64,000 nt of DNA from Mrakia gelida (Eukaryota > Basidiomycota > Tremellomycetes > Cystofilobasidiales > Mrakiaceae): the NCBI GenBank assembly GCA_024345305.1, contig BRON01000001.1, forward strand, positions 868,001 through 932,000. Direction: 5' to 3'. Positions 11,806 through 23,610 of the stretch are shown in pieces. Position numbers and translations under genes: made by a program. How positions within the stretch are numbered: the first letter of the stretch is position 1; every line of letters begins with the position of its first letter. The notes beneath the pieces are model-generated. The model saw only the letters and a program-made list of their open reading frames with translations. It searched no databases and had not been told where the DNA came from.

Positions 11806-12665
11806 CTTCTGCGAGGGAGGGAGGTTGCTGAGGGAAGGAGGCGGTGGGAGGGTGAGTTCGTACTTCCGACGTCAGTTCCACTCCTCCCTCCGTCCCTCTC
11901 GTAACTCCGACACTCGAACGGCCCCTGAACTACGCTCCCGATTTATCCTTCCGATCCGACACAGCAGTCGCTTCAGGAGGCCGGACCAAGCTCTCGACGC
12001 GTCAACAGCCTCCTCTCGCTCGTTCTCTGCCTCAATCGCTCGACGCGTCGCTCTTCGACTGACTTCGGGCTCACAACAACCATCGCCCTTCTCACTCGCT
12101 TCGCACTATCTCTTCGCTCCTTACCTTACTTGTTTAGTTTTCTTCCTTCGAGTTTTATCCTACGTTGCCATCTCTTACCTCCTCTTCCATCGAGTAGTCG
12201 AACGAAAGAAAGAGAGAAGTTCAACTTGCTTGCTGCTTCGTTGCGTCCTTCGAAGGCGAGACAGAGAAGAGGTCACAAAACAGAACACACCATCGTATAT
12301 AAGGTGTTCAAAAAGAGGGATGCGAGTGAACAAAAGAGAAGCGCAAGAGCAGATACAAACAAGCAAAAGATCGAGAACATAGAAACGAGGAGTCGGAGAG
12401 CAAAACGAATCGGAGCGCGATGAGGGTATGAAGAGGCTACGAACAGCTACATTGAAAGCGGAGTAGAAACGATATAAGAGGTATATGTACACGAAACCGT
12501 CTCGAGAACGAAGGTTGGGTGGGTCCTGAGTGGGAGGGGAAGAAGAACGAAACGAAATCACGACGCGTCAGTCTCGTGCGATATACGAGCGAAAAGAATG
12601 ACCTCAGTTCCTGAACTCACGACATGCAGTGGGAGTGGGGGTCATCCCGAGAAGCTCGCACCGTC
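11806..12665. other. Intergenic, upstream of the coiled-coil gene and downstream of the zinc-cluster gene
   Basis: About 860 bp without a supported gene. Three copies of the palindrome ACGCGT occur (near 12000, 12049 and 12563). The first two lie on the promoter side of the coiled-coil gene. Confidence 0.4.
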
Positions 12666-14210
12666 TCAGCATCCTTCCCCCCAAGGGAGTCGGACGGGCG
12701 CGTCTCCTCCAAATTGAGAGATCCACGACGACGACGACTCCTGTTGGGATTGAGGGGTCGATCCGAAGGAGGCCGTTTCCCAGGAGCTCGGGAAAGGGTA
12801 GGCTGCGTGGCTTTGTGGTTGGAGGAAGTGGGAGGGATCGTTGGTGAAGGAAGGGGAGGGGTATTGTCCGATGTTGTTGTTGTTGTTGATAAACGACGAC
12901 GTCTCGGCGTGGGAGAGGAGGGGAGAGGGGAGTCCGAAGGAGGGCGATTGGGGATGGTCGATCTGATTGGTGGGGTGCTCGAAGTACTCGAAGGAGGGCG
13001 GGTACGAGGAGAAGGGGGGATCGTGGGAGAGAGGAGGGGAGAGGGGTGATCCGAAAGGAAAGACGACGTGAGGGGAGATTTGGTAGTGGTCCGTGAGACG
13101 TTGACGACATAAGTCCTCCTGGGAGTTGAGGTAAGAGTTGAAGTCTTTGACGGTCGTTCGACCAGCGATGTTTCGTGAATCGTCCTCCCTCATCGACGCG
13201 TCGTCGCATTCGTCCCACGAGTCTCGACTGACTCTGGGGACCGTTGAATCGATGATGAGGAGAGGGAACGAGTTGGTAGGGAGGGACGATGTTCAAGGAC
13301 TTTGGTTGTGAAGCAGGGGGGAAGGGGAGTTGAGGAGGAGGGTTGGCGTCGCTTCCTGACCGGTCGAGGGACTCGAATCTTGACGGGGTAGACGCAGAGG
13401 GTTCCGCTCGTCTCACATCTGAGGCACGACAAGTTCCCGTCGCACTGAAAAAACCAAGGCGAGCGAGAGGGAAGTCAGTCAAGCGCTCAGTTCAATTCAC
13501 ATCGACGCGCGCGTCGTGACGGGCGAGCATCGTTCATCTTCTTCAAGTCTCTCAACTCACCCTCGACTTCCGTGCTCGACATGATTTACAAGCCTGCAAG
13601 TGAGTTTCGAAGACAGAGGCAGTGTCAGATCCCGTAGTACCAAGCAGTTCTCGCGAGTTCGTCGCACGAGGGACGACGTCGCAAGAGACGAGAAGAGAAA
13701 GAGTTTGCTTACTTTTTGAGCCCTCCCTTCGTCGAGTGATCCAGCAAGTACCAATCTACTCTCCACCGGGACCTGAGTCTTCTTGTTCCTCTTCTGCTTC
13801 CGTGCTGATGACCTCTCCGAGGCGAAAGGGCACGCGGCGTCCCATTCACCCTCTTTCCAGCTGCTCGAAGGAGTGATGGCGGAGGTGTGAGGGTCGAAGG
13901 GAGGATAGAGTTGCGAGGAAGCACTGGTTGTGGGTCGAGGAGCTGAGGTTGAGGGACGAGGAAGATCCGACGACGCGGACGAGATGAGTCCAGCGGGGAG
14001 GGCGAAGGGGAAGTCGACCAACCCGTCGAAGTACTCGCCTCCGAGCGCTGTTTCGAGAGTGTTGGAGTTGCGCGAGGTAGGGGGCTGAGTATGAGGGTGA
14101 GAGTAGGGAGGGAAGAGGGTGAAGGTTGAGAAAGAGTTGTTGGCGGAGGAGGATGAAGTCGACGGACGCGCGTCGAAGCGAGTCTGTTGAGAATATGGGG
14201 AGGTCGACAT
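12666..14210 (-). CDS. Zn(II)2Cys6 (GAL4-type) transcription factor
   Basis: The start is the ATG at 14210 (MSTSPYSQQTRFDARPSTSS), which opens a long Ser/Thr/Pro-rich region. The zinc cluster is split over two exons: ACKSCRARKSR, then CDGNLSCLRCETSGTLCVYP. All six cysteines (C-x2-C-x6-C-x5-C-x2-C-x6-C) are present, followed by a basic stretch (RVPRPVRKRRQ). A Ser/Asn/Pro-rich C-terminal region follows with no fungal-specific middle domain in view. The frame changes near 13190-13240. A 44-nt segment from GTCAGT to ATGAG would restore it, but it lacks a branch site, so this join is uncertain. The protein should bind DNA in the nucleus; the targets are unknown. Confidence 0.7.
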
Positions 14211-15173
14211 AGATTGGTGGGGATGAAGAGGGAAGAGTTTGAGGGATAAGGGTGAAGTAGGGATGAGGAGAGGGGGGAGGGAGGAGAAGGTGGTGGTTGG
14301 ATGGATGAAGAAATCGGAAGGACTCCGACGCTCGTCAACCTGTTTCCCCTCCCAAAACGCACGCCGCAAGCGAGTAGCAGGGACTGAGCCACAACACTGG
14401 AACTCTCCTCGAGATGCAGAAACCTGTCTGTCCGAAACAGCAAACCCAATAAGAAAGAAGGCCTCAGCGAACGAAAAACCAAACAAAGAAGGGCATCGAG
14501 TCGAGCTCAGCCCTCCTTTCCCTTCTTCTCGCACGAGAGTGATCAAAGTAAGATCGAAGAGCTGAACTGAGACGACGAATCGATCTCTGGAGGACGAGAC
14601 GCGCACCTGGAGCGCGCGCTTAATCCTCTTGCAGAACCTGCAGAGTAAGGCCCTGTTGAGGAAGGGAGGAAAAAGAAGACGAGAGGATAATCAAAGGGGA
14701 GAGCCGCGGTCCTTGAATCTTCTTCTCTTTGAAGGGCCGACCTTCTCCTCCTCGAGTGTTGTTCAACCGTATGAACATCCCGACTTCGTGAGATATCAGA
14801 AAGAATGTTCTGGAATCCGAAGGTGCTAGAGGTCGAGAGAGGGATCAGATGAGAAAGCGGGTCAGCTCTGGCGGATGGTGAAGCCGTCGTCTCGAAGTCG
14901 AACGCGTCTTGTGTGAGCGACGTTCGAACTAGTCCCTTCGTCCTCTTCGTCGATGATGCCCTCGTGACGAGCTGGCAGCCAACACTCGAGGGACCTATTC
15001 GTGACAAATCAGCTGCTCGAGACCAAATACGTCGAGCGAAGCGGAGGAAAAAGCAGAACGAAGACGACTGAGGCCGAAGTCCCTCTTTCCCTTTCCGCTT
15101 CGAGCCTCCCAAATCACAACGAACCATCGAGAAAAAGAGATCGTAAGGTACATACTACTGCTCCTCTCTGCCT
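14211..15173. other. Upstream region of the zinc-cluster gene
   Basis: About 960 bp between the factor's start codon and the 3' end of the UBR7-like gene. Open frames occur on the minus strand (for instance reading through 14606) but carry no domain. The region may hold leader exons of the transcription factor. No gene is called. Confidence 0.4.
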
Positions 15174-17063
15174 CTACCTCTCTCCTCTCTTCCACTTCTC
15201 GAAGAACGTCTCGACGTCTTTCCTACCGATAACCTTCCCAGGCTCCTCGCCGGCCTTCGCGAGGTACCTCCCCAGCCCAGCGGTGAGCTCCTGGAAGCCA
15301 GTGATCACGTCGATCGTCTTTTCTCGAGGGAGGGAAGAGAGCGAGGCGAGGAGGAGAGCTTCGATGTCCGGTTGAGGAGCTTCGTCGGCTGGAGCACGAG
15401 GGAGCAAAGGAGAAAGAGAGAGAGGAGTAAGCGCAGGGACAACGAGAGATTGGCAAGGAGAATCTACGAACCTGGCTCCCAGGTTTCTTCTTCCTCGAGG
15501 AGGTAGGGAAGTGAAGCGAGCTGAGGAAGGTGCTGTGGGAGGAACGAACGAAATTACCAGAGTCAGCTCGTCTCGATATCGCTCGAGATCTCCTCGCGAC
15601 GACGAACGCGACGAAGAGAGGAAACGCACCTTCTCGCATCTACACCACCTCTCCCTGAAGTCCTCAGGAAGGAACATGTCCAGTCGTCCAGTTCCAAAGC
15701 CGTGGTCGGACGGCTCCGCTGCTCGTCGAGAGGCGATGAGAGCTGCGAGGTGAGGAGGATGGGAAGGGACCGAACAACCCGATGAAGAGGAGTTGGAGGT
15801 GGTGGTGATGGTTGGCGACGATGTGGGTGCTGGGGAGGAGAGTTTGATCTTCTTGGAGGACGGAAGATCCGTCGACGCGCCCAGCTCGCGCTTCCTCGAC
15901 GATCCTTCCTCCTTCGTCGCCTCAACCTCGACTTCAGCTGATTCTCCAACTTCTAGCTTCTCCTCCAACCTTCCGAGCACCTCCCAAGCAGCCTCCCCCG
16001 ACGATCCCGATGATTGAAGGACCGTCATGAATCCCTGTTTCCCGAGGAAGTCGAGGAGGACGGGATGAGCGAGGACGCATCGTTCGCAGATGATGTTGGT
16101 GTAGTCGTCTTCCGTGAGGAGAGGCGAAGGGCCTGTGGACTCATCTTCCTCGGGGATGGGTAGTGCTGGGGTGGAAGCTGGGGGTTGAACGTCGGCGACT
16201 GTTGAGGAGGAGGAGGAGACGGCCTGGAGCTCGGAGGCGATGGAAGGAGGAGGAGCGCTTGGAGCGGAGGTTGAGGTGGGAGTAGACGAAGGAGGAGGGA
16301 TGAGATTGAGATGAGATTCATGGAACCAGTCCTGAGGCACAGAGAGTGGCAAGAAAGAGGGAAAGGGAGTCAGTCATCTCGCCCTTCCCATCTCTCGACC
16401 AACTCCGCCTCTCACGAGCTCAGGAAGGAGGGAAGCAGGGAAGGAAAGCTCACCTCGCATGCTATGCACTGAACCATGTTCTCTGCCTCCTCCTGGGGAT
16501 CGTAGTCTGCGTCGCAGATGCAGAATCGACCCAAGAAGTTGTGATCGTACGCGTTGAGTTCGTTGGGAGGGAGCTTGGAGGAGGAGGACGAGGAGGATTG
16601 AGGAAGCGAGCATGGATGGTTGGCGAACTTTGAGGTTGGGCAGTCGCATTTGAAGTGTCGCTTGGGGAAGAGCTCGATGATCTCGTGCTCTGTAGAGATG
16701 GAAGAGCAAGGACGGACAGGGAAGGAACGCGACAAAGGGAGGGGAAGGAGGAAGGGGGAAAGATTAGAGGTCAGCTCGAGCTCCCTTCCTTCCGCTTCTT
16801 GTCCTCCTTCCGATCCCCTTCGATGCTCTCTCGGACTGACCTCCATGACAAGATATCGAGCAAGCAAAGCAAAAACCTGCAGTTGTCTCTGGATTGCAGG
16901 TCTTGCAGGCGTAGACGGCTTGCCTGACGTAATTTTGATCGAAGGAGCAGATGGTCGTGTCGCCGGGGAGGACCTCCCGAGCCTCGTCCTCCAGTTCCTG
17001 TTGTCGAGCGAGGATATCCGAGAGGGAGAGTGTGTCGGGGGGAGGTAGAGGAGGGGCAGACAT
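15174..17063 (-). CDS. UBR7/Mlo2-type protein (UBR box plus PHD-like finger)
   Basis: The start MSAPPLPPPDTLSLSDILAR at 17063 leads into a UBR-type zinc finger: CSFDQNYVRQAVYACKTCNP, then FCFACSISCHGG, then HFKCDCPTSKF. After a Ser-rich linker comes a PHD-like finger (RFCICDADYDPQ, MVQCIACEDWFHESHL) and its distal part (NIICERCVLAHP, then RWCRCEK). This order is that of UBR7 in animals and Mlo2 in fission yeast. In animals UBR7 is described as an E3 ubiquitin ligase candidate and histone reader. The middle carries a KKIKL-type basic patch suggesting nuclear location. The C-terminal part (DIEALLLASLSSLPREKTID, FFEKWKRGER) also matches the family. The total is roughly 450 residues in about six exons. 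No RING domain is visible. Confidence 0.85.
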
Positions 17064-17448
17064 GGTTCTGGTAGAAAAGGCAGGACGGGCGCTGATGGTT
17101 GGAAGGAAGGGGGAGGGCGAAGGCGTCGATTCGAGCTTGATCTTGGGGGCGCGGGCGAACCGTCAACAAGGCAAGAAACCTGTCCCATTTTCTCTCTCCT
17201 CCGCTTCGAGAGCAAGATATATTTGGCGAGCCTTCATCGTGAGTTCACACGTTGAGATTCGCGCTTCGGGGACCCTCCTTTCTCGCGAGGAGGGGCGAAC
17301 GAGCCTCGCGCCGTTCTTGGGACGCGACGTCGCTCACCCTTCTCTCTTTCCAACAAGTGGATGAAGCAGAGCGACAAGCAGACATCCAATCAAAGGAGAA
17401 TGTATCTAGGAGATGAGATAAAGGGGCCCAAAGTAAAAGACGAGAAAG
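17064..17448. other. Intergenic between two minus-strand genes
   Basis: A 385-bp gap upstream of the UBR7-like gene and downstream of the interrupted membrane protein gene. Nothing coding is supported. Confidence 0.4.
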
Positions 17449-18995
17449 CTAAGGGCAGGAACCAAGACTCGTCTTGCTCGCATGTCGACTCGTTCGCTCG
17501 TTCTCTACGTATCCGATAGGACCGAAATAAGCGAGAGTCGGTATGGAGCACCGCACATCCTGTGGGAAAGTCCAGTTTTGAGAGGAACTCGGGCGGTGGG
17601 AAGAGCTGAAGCCAGACGAGGAGGGCGACGACGCGTCGCCGAAGGGTGGCGAGGAAACGGCATCTTGAGTCGGTGAAAGCTGCGAGAAAGAAGGCAGAAC
17701 GTGTCAGCTTTGGTGACATGTCGAACAAGTCTTTTTTCGATCGATCAAGCGAGGCGACTATCTAACCCAGATCGAGCTCGTTTCGTTCTGCTGACTCTTC
17801 AGGGAGAAAGACTGAGTCTCGAATCGCTGGAGCGTCATCTTCACCCCAGGGAAGTAGCTGATAGATTCGTCCTGCGGAGAGCCATTGAAGTAGATTCCCA
17901 TCGACGGGTCCGGGAAGTTGCAGTACTCTCGAGCTGTCTGCGGGGGGTGAAAGGGAGAGGAAGACGCGTCGACGATCAGCCCGCGCTTGAGAAAGTGAAA
18001 GAGGAGGACGGGAACGCACCTTCTGCTTCCCGAGGTGGTCAGGATCGTCCATCTGAAGAGGGCCTCGGCGAACGAAGGACGGGAGTGTTGGGACGTCCTC
18101 CCCTTTCACACCGTGTGCCTGCGAGAGACGAAGAGTTCGACGGCGCGAGAAGTCAGCGGGACGCAAAGTCGAGCGCCGGCGAGAGAAAGGGAGAGGACGA
18201 GCTGACCCAGGTAGCGTAGAACAAGACGAGAGCGTTGATAGTGACCTGAAGGGGATCAAACAGGAAGCAAGGCCAGACGCGTCAGGTCTCTCCTCCGAGC
18301 ACTTCGACTCGAAGCTCGAAAGGTGGCGAAAAGACTCACATCAGCTCCACAGGAAGAGAGACAAACGAACCCGAGCTGTCTTCCTTTCATGGAGATCAAG
18401 ATCGACATACTGGAAACGAAGAAAGCGGGACAATCAGCGGCGAAGAGGCGGAACGCAGACTCGACGCGACTTGTTGCTCACTTCACGCTGAAGGAAGACA
18501 GAAGATCGAGGTCAGTTCAACTCCAGAGGATGGTGAAAAAGAGTAGAAGCTTACCTCGAAGTGGTAAGAGCCATCGCAGCTGCGAATATCTGAGGGAAGG
18601 ACGAGAGTAGCACCGGTGTCAGCCCGATTCCAAGTTTTCGTTCGAAGAAACGACTCACAGCTCTGATCGCCACCCCTCGGATCTTAGGATTCTCGACTGT
18701 AGCGAGCGATAGATACTGTCAGAATGTGGCGACGGACTGAAAGGAGCTCGAGAGACTTACACTTCTGCGAAAGAATCGGCACGACGAACATCGCCGTGAG
18801 CTGAACGAAAAGAAGAAGGAAAACGAGCGAGTGAGCCCCTCTCGTGCTGCAACCTAGCGAGCGAGAATGGCTTACAACAGTGTTGAGAAAGAGGTCATAG
18901 GTCAACAGAGGGATAGAGCTTGAAGGTAGAGGGCAAGAAGAAGGGGATAGCGTCAGGATGGGTCGCGCGAAGTCGTTGTCTTTGTGAAAGTCGTT

Positions 18996-19000
18996 GTCTT
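18996..19000. repeat. Target-site duplication of copy 1 (left)
   Basis: GTCTT, repeated at 23838-23842 directly after the other LTR end. Confidence 0.9.
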
Positions 19001-19227
19001 TGTTGTTGGGTCGTCCACTTGAGCTTAGGGATGTCTGCAGGATGTGGTTCAAAGCTTGTTGTATAAAGCTAGCTACTCGAAAGGTTTATATACTATGGAA
19101 ATGGTCACGTGATCTGAAGGTAGCTTACAAAGCTGTTTACGAAGAATGGTTACTAACAAGGGGACTGAACGAGACGCGTTACTAAGCTACCACGTAAGAC
19201 CTCTCTGCGAGTCGCCACCTTCCAACA
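19001..19227 (-). repeat. 3' LTR of copy 1
   Basis: 227 bp with TG...CA ends, identical by eye to 23611-23837. The polyprotein frame of this copy runs into it and stops at 19182. Confidence 0.93.
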
Positions 19228-22200
19228 CTCCCACTCGACGAGCTGAGAGTCCTTCCTTCATTTCCCCCTCTGCGGGTTTCCAACCATGTCTCCGCTGGTC
19301 TTTTGATCGCGCGCGTGGCTTCCTTCTGGATGTTGAGCGATTTCTTGAACCGTTCGAGCTTTTCGACTCCGAGAGCCTTGGTGAGGATATCTGCCTGCAT
19401 GTCCTCGGTGGGACAGTAAGTGAGCTTGATGAATCCTCTCTGTTGGGCCTCTCGTCCGTATTTGTACGCGACGTCGATGTGCTTGGTCTTCTCCGAGTGA
19501 GAACCGTTCTTGGTTGTTTCGATGGCTCCTTGGTTGTCTACGTTTACTGGGATCGATCCGGTGTCGTATCCGAGTTGAGCGAGGATCTTGGCGACCCATC
19601 TGAGGTTCCGGCATCCTGCGGAGAGAGCGATGTACTCTGCTTCAAGAGAAGAGAGACTGATTGCCTTTTGGCGTCGACTTGCCCAGATGACTGTGGATCC
19701 AAATACCTTGACGACGAATCCTGTTGTTGATCGTCTTGATTCCGTGTCTCCGGCGTAGTCGGAGTCGGTCCATAGTTCTGCGATTGGAGCGTCCGAGTGT
19801 CCTCCAAGTTGAAGCGACGTGTCTGCTGATCCTTGTAGGTATCGCATGACCTTCTTGACTGCTCCCCAGTGAACCCTTCTTGGGTCCGAGCTGAATCGGC
19901 TGAGAACTCCGACGGCGAAGGCGATGTCCGGTCGAGTGCAGACTTGGAGGTACATCAACGATCCCACCGCTTCGAGGTAGGGTACTCCGTCCAGCTTCTC
20001 TGATCCCGAATCCTCCGATTGGACCGACTGTTGCCTAAAGTCGTCCATCGGAACCTTGTTTGATTTTGCGTCGACCATGTTGAATCGTTCGAGGACCGTT
20101 TGAACGTATCGTTTCTGGCTGAGGTCCATTGTCCCCGCCTTGCGGTCCCTCGTAACGTCGATTCCGAGGATGGTTCCTGGGTTGAGGTCTCCTCTGTCGT
20201 CGATCTTGAATTCCTTCTGGATCTCCGTCATGACCCACTCCAAATCCTCCTTGTCTCCTGCGGCGACGAAGTCGTCAACGTACTGGACCAGCATGATCCG
20301 TCGTCCCTTCCTATGCCCTATGTAGATGCAAGGGTCCGCTTCGAGTGGATGGAGATTGAGTTGAGTTTGAAAGAACTTTGAGGAGTGATTGTAGAACGCG
20401 AGTGGCGATTGTTTGAGTCCGTATAGGGCCTTGAGGAGATGCGCGACGAGTTTCTTCTTGTCGGCTCCCTTTTGTTCGTACCCTGTTGGCTGTTCCATGA
20501 AGACCGTTTCCACTAGGTCGGCTGTGAGGAACGCCGTCTTGAAGTCTCCTTGGACTAGATCGAGATCCTCCGATGCTGTGATGGCGAGGACGATCCTGAG
20601 TGAGTTGAGCTTTGATACCGGCGCGTACGTCTCGACGTAGTCGACTCCTTCTTGCTGACTGAATCCCTTGGCGACCCATCTAGCTTTGAAGCGAGTAATC
20701 CTCCCGTCGGCTCCTTTCTTGAGCGCGTAAACCCAGCGACCTCTGACCGTTTTTGATCCTGAGGGTAGCTCTGTGAGTTCAAAGACTCCGTTCCCTTCCA
20801 TCGACACCATCTCTTCGTCCATCGCTTCCCTCCAGAAGTATGCGTGCTCCGACGCCATGGCTTCTCCGTATGTATTTGGGACGGAGGGTGGTGGAAGATC
20901 CTCGAGTTTGGGTTGCGTCGCTTGAGCGTGTCCGGCGAAGTCCTCCGAAATGAAGTCGGTGATGTCGTAGTCTGTCTGGACAAATCTTGCCGAGTCTCCT
21001 GTTCCTGTGAGAGGTTTCTTGTGCCGTTGACCTCGTCCGTAGCTCCCACTCAAATCGACAGCCGGTTCATCGATGATGGGCTCGTAAGTGTAGGAGTGCT
21101 TGACGCGTGATGGGTTGGGTTTCCTTGCCTCGGTCTCCCTGACCGGGTCTTGTTGGTTGGACTTGAGTAGGTGCTGTTCCTCTCCTTTGTCCTCCTCTAG
21201 TTCCTTCTCTTCTTCTTCCTCCTCCTTGTGGTCCTCCTTGATTCCGGCTTGTCCCATTCCTGGTAGCTCCACCGTCTGGTGGACTCCACGTGTTTCGTCG
21301 AAGATAACGTCCCGAGAATGAAGGATCGACCGCTTGGGGTCTCCATGGACTTGAAGTCGATAGGCCTTCTTCCCGTTGAGATCGCCGTATCCGAGGAAGA
21401 TGCACTTGATGCTCTTGGGTTGATGCTTGATCTTTTGAAGGTTGAGCGCGTAAGCGAGAGCTCCGAACGTCCGCATTGCAGTGAGGTCGGGCTTCCTTTT
21501 GTAGTAGGCTTGGTAGGGGGTTTGAGAGTTGACTGAGGATGAGGGAATGCGGTTGATTGTGTATGTGGCGTAGTTCATGGCTTCCGCCCAGTAGGATCCG
21601 TCGAGGTCCCTCGCGTCTCGTAGCGCGCAGGTGATCTTCTCCTCGATGGTTCGCATTCCTCGTTCGGCCTTGCCGTTTTGTTGCGGTGTGTGTGGGATAG
21701 TCGTTTCCTTGGTGATTCCTTCGTCCCGGAGATAGAACTCGTAGTCCTTCGACGTGTATTCCCCACCGTTGTCTGACCTGATCCGTTTGACGACGTGATT
21801 GGTCCTTTTCTCCTCCCTTTTCCTCCAGGTGATGAATGTTGCCAGTGTCTCCGACTTCCTCTTCAATGCGAACGACCAGTGGTAGTTGCTGAAGTCGTCC
21901 CAGATCGTCATCATGTAACGCATTCCTTGAGCCGAGGCGATTGGCATCGGTCCGGCGAGATCCGTGTGGACGAGTTCGAGAGGTGAAGTGGTTTTGGTGG
22001 TGGAGGTGGGGAATGGAGTTCGATGTTGTTTCCCTTCGACGCAAGGTACGCAGATCCTTTCCTTGAATCCGATGATGTCCTTTTTGGTGAAGGTTGGTAG
22101 GAGCTTCTGACGAGACAACTCCTCCATGGCGGAGATAGAAGCGTGACCGAGCCGGCGATGAAGGACCTCGATCTTGTCGACTCCTGTTGCCGCGAGTGCT

Positions 22201-23564
22201 ACGTCTTCTCCTCCTGAGCCGACTCCCTTGAAGTCGCTCACGTCCAGCATGTAGAGGTTCTTCGACACCTCTTTTCCCTCCATGAACAGCGATCCGTCTC
22301 GAAGGAACTGGCATCGCTTGTTGGTTTGGGTTGTCCCCTTGCTGGGGAACCTGGTCTCGACTCCTTTGTTACCGAGTTGACCGATACTGATGAGGTTGCT
22401 GAACCCTGGGATGTGGTATACGTCGGAGATGGTGAAGGCCTTCCTTGATCCTTTCACGGTGGTCTGGAGGTGGATGGAGCCGATGCCGAGGATCTGAACG
22501 ATTGATCCGTTGGCCGTCGTGACCGTTCCGTTGTGCGCCTTGTATGTTACGAAGCGTTCCCGGTCCCCGACGATGTGGTTTGATGCTCCACTATCGGCGA
22601 TGTATCCATGCTTGGTTTGAGCGAAGAGCGCTTGGGCCGACGTCGCGATGTCGGATCCTGCTTGAAGACCGTAGTCTACGAGGTGCGCCTCTTCCCTATC
22701 CTTCCAGTTCCCCTTGTTCTCCTTCTTCCCCTTCCCGAACTTCCTTCCCTTTCCACCTTGTCCCTGCCCCGTGGGCTTTCCTCCATTCAACTCCCAGCAC
22801 TCCGACTTGAAGTGTCCGACCTTGTTGCAGTGATGGCACTTGGCGGTCCTCTTGTCGACTAGGAGGGCTGTTTCCTTCGACGATGAAGTACCTGTCGGTT
22901 TGAGAGACTCGTGAGTCCTTACGTGGATGAGGAGGGATGTGGCGACGGCGGTTGGGTTGAGTTCTTGTTTTGATTCTTGCGCCTGGAGCGTTTGGTGTTG
23001 AATGAATTGTTCGAGTGATGCAGGTAATCCACTGAGGAAGAACATTGTGCTCATCCTGTCTGGGATGTTGAGGCCGAGAGCTGACATGTCGTCGATGATC
23101 CTTTGGAATTCGTCGATGTACTCCTGTACTGGTTCTCCCTCCTCCATCTTGAGGTCCCTCATCCTTCGGATGGCCATGACCTCTCCCGCTCCTCCTTCCA
23201 CCTTGTGAGTCTTCCTCAGAAGATCCCATGCCTCCTTTGCGTGTTTGCAGTTCCGGATCCGAGGTAGTTCTCGGTCGCTGACCGCCATTTGAATCCTGTG
23301 GAGCGCGAACTCGTCCATATGGTCCCATTCTTCGATGTCCTTGACGTTGTTCTGCTGCTTCACGACCTCTTGTCCGGTGGTGTCCTTTTCCATAATTTCC
23401 GGGGTGAGGTTGGGCCTGGTTTTCGTACCGAGGACGACGGGCTTGATTCCTGCTTCTCCAAAAGCGATCTCCATCCTTACTGACCACGTCTCGTAGTTGG
23501 TACCATCGAGAGCAGTGAGCTTGAACAGCTTGTGATCCAGCTTCTTGGAGTAGTTGCTTGACAT
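19182..23564 (-). CDS. Gag-Pol polyprotein of copy 1 (1460 residues, open throughout)
   Basis: One frame codes everything. In order: a Gag part of the UBN2/retrotran-gag type (WDLLRKTHKVEGG, MSTMFFLSGLPASLEQFI), the CCHC knuckle CHHCNKVGHFKSEC, the aspartic protease motif YIADSGASNHIVG, the pre-integrase HRRLGHAS, and the integrase core with catalytic acids in HTDLAGPM, RSDNGGEYTS and PQQNGKAERGM. Reverse transcriptase follows with YVDDFVAAG, then RNase H with WTDSDYAGD and SLEAEYIALS. The products copy the genomic RNA to cDNA in virus-like particles and integrate it. The last ~15 residues are coded by the LTR; copy 2 has one extra base near the end that would instead stop the frame before the LTR. 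Confidence 0.93.
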   Translation of the reverse strand: MSSNYSKKLDHKLFKLTALDGTNYETWSVRMEIAFGEAGIKPVVLGTKTRPNLTPEIMEKDTTGQEVVKQQNNVKDIEEWDHMDEFALHRIQMAVSDRELPRIRNCKHAKEAWDLLRKTHKVEGGAGEVMAIRRMRDLKMEEGEPVQEYIDEFQRIIDDMSALGLNIPDRMSTMFFLSGLPASLEQFIQHQTLQAQESKQELNPTAVATSLLIHVRTHESLKPTGTSSSKETALLVDKRTAKCHHCNKVGHFKSECWELNGGKPTGQGQGGKGRKFGKGKKENKGNWKDREEAHLVDYGLQAGSDIATSAQALFAQTKHGYIADSGASNHIVGDRERFVTYKAHNGTVTTANGSIVQILGIGSIHLQTTVKGSRKAFTISDVYHIPGFSNLISIGQLGNKGVETRFPSKGTTQTNKRCQFLRDGSLFMEGKEVSKNLYMLDVSDFKGVGSGGEDVALAATGVDKIEVLHRRLGHASISAMEELSRQKLLPTFTKKDIIGFKERICVPCVEGKQHRTPFPTSTTKTTSPLELVHTDLAGPMPIASAQGMRYMMTIWDDFSNYHWSFALKRKSETLATFITWRKREEKRTNHVVKRIRSDNGGEYTSKDYEFYLRDEGITKETTIPHTPQQNGKAERGMRTIEEKITCALRDARDLDGSYWAEAMNYATYTINRIPSSSVNSQTPYQAYYKRKPDLTAMRTFGALAYALNLQKIKHQPKSIKCIFLGYGDLNGKKAYRLQVHGDPKRSILHSRDVIFDETRGVHQTVELPGMGQAGIKEDHKEEEEEEKELEEDKGEEQHLLKSNQQDPVRETEARKPNPSRVKHSYTYEPIIDEPAVDLSGSYGRGQRHKKPLTGTGDSARFVQTDYDITDFISEDFAGHAQATQPKLEDLPPPSVPNTYGEAMASEHAYFWREAMDEEMVSMEGNGVFELTELPSGSKTVRGRWVYALKKGADGRITRFKARWVAKGFSQQEGVDYVETYAPVSKLNSLRIVLAITASEDLDLVQGDFKTAFLTADLVETVFMEQPTGYEQKGADKKKLVAHLLKALYGLKQSPLAFYNHSSKFFQTQLNLHPLEADPCIYIGHRKGRRIMLVQYVDDFVAAGDKEDLEWVMTEIQKEFKIDDRGDLNPGTILGIDVTRDRKAGTMDLSQKRYVQTVLERFNMVDAKSNKVPMDDFRQQSVQSEDSGSEKLDGVPYLEAVGSLMYLQVCTRPDIAFAVGVLSRFSSDPRRVHWGAVKKVMRYLQGSADTSLQLGGHSDAPIAELWTDSDYAGDTESRRSTTGFVVKVFGSTVIWASRRQKAISLSSLEAEYIALSAGCRNLRWVAKILAQLGYDTGSIPVNVDNQGAIETTKNGSHSEKTKHIDVAYKYGREAQQRGFIKLTYCPTEDMQADILTKALGVEKLERFKKSLNIQKEATRAIKRPAETWLETRRGGNEGRTLSSSSGSVGRWRLAERSYVVA

Positions 23565-23610
23565 GACGAAGGATTGCTGAGCGGGTGGTGGCGAACTGGT
23601 GCTGATAACG

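Noticed and set aside
19538..19706. The 169-bp GT-AG segment of copy 1 as a genuine regulated intron
   Set aside because: It codes conserved RNase H residues in the continuous polyprotein frame and its length is not a multiple of three. Removing it destroys the enzyme, so it is at most a cryptic intron.
21067..22314. 415-residue open frame rich in Arg/Gly/His opposite or overlapping the polyprotein
   Set aside because: Same strand as the copy 1 polyprotein in another frame; the same shadow appears in copy 2 (28280-29527). The composition is that of an out-of-frame reading of GC-rich coding DNA.
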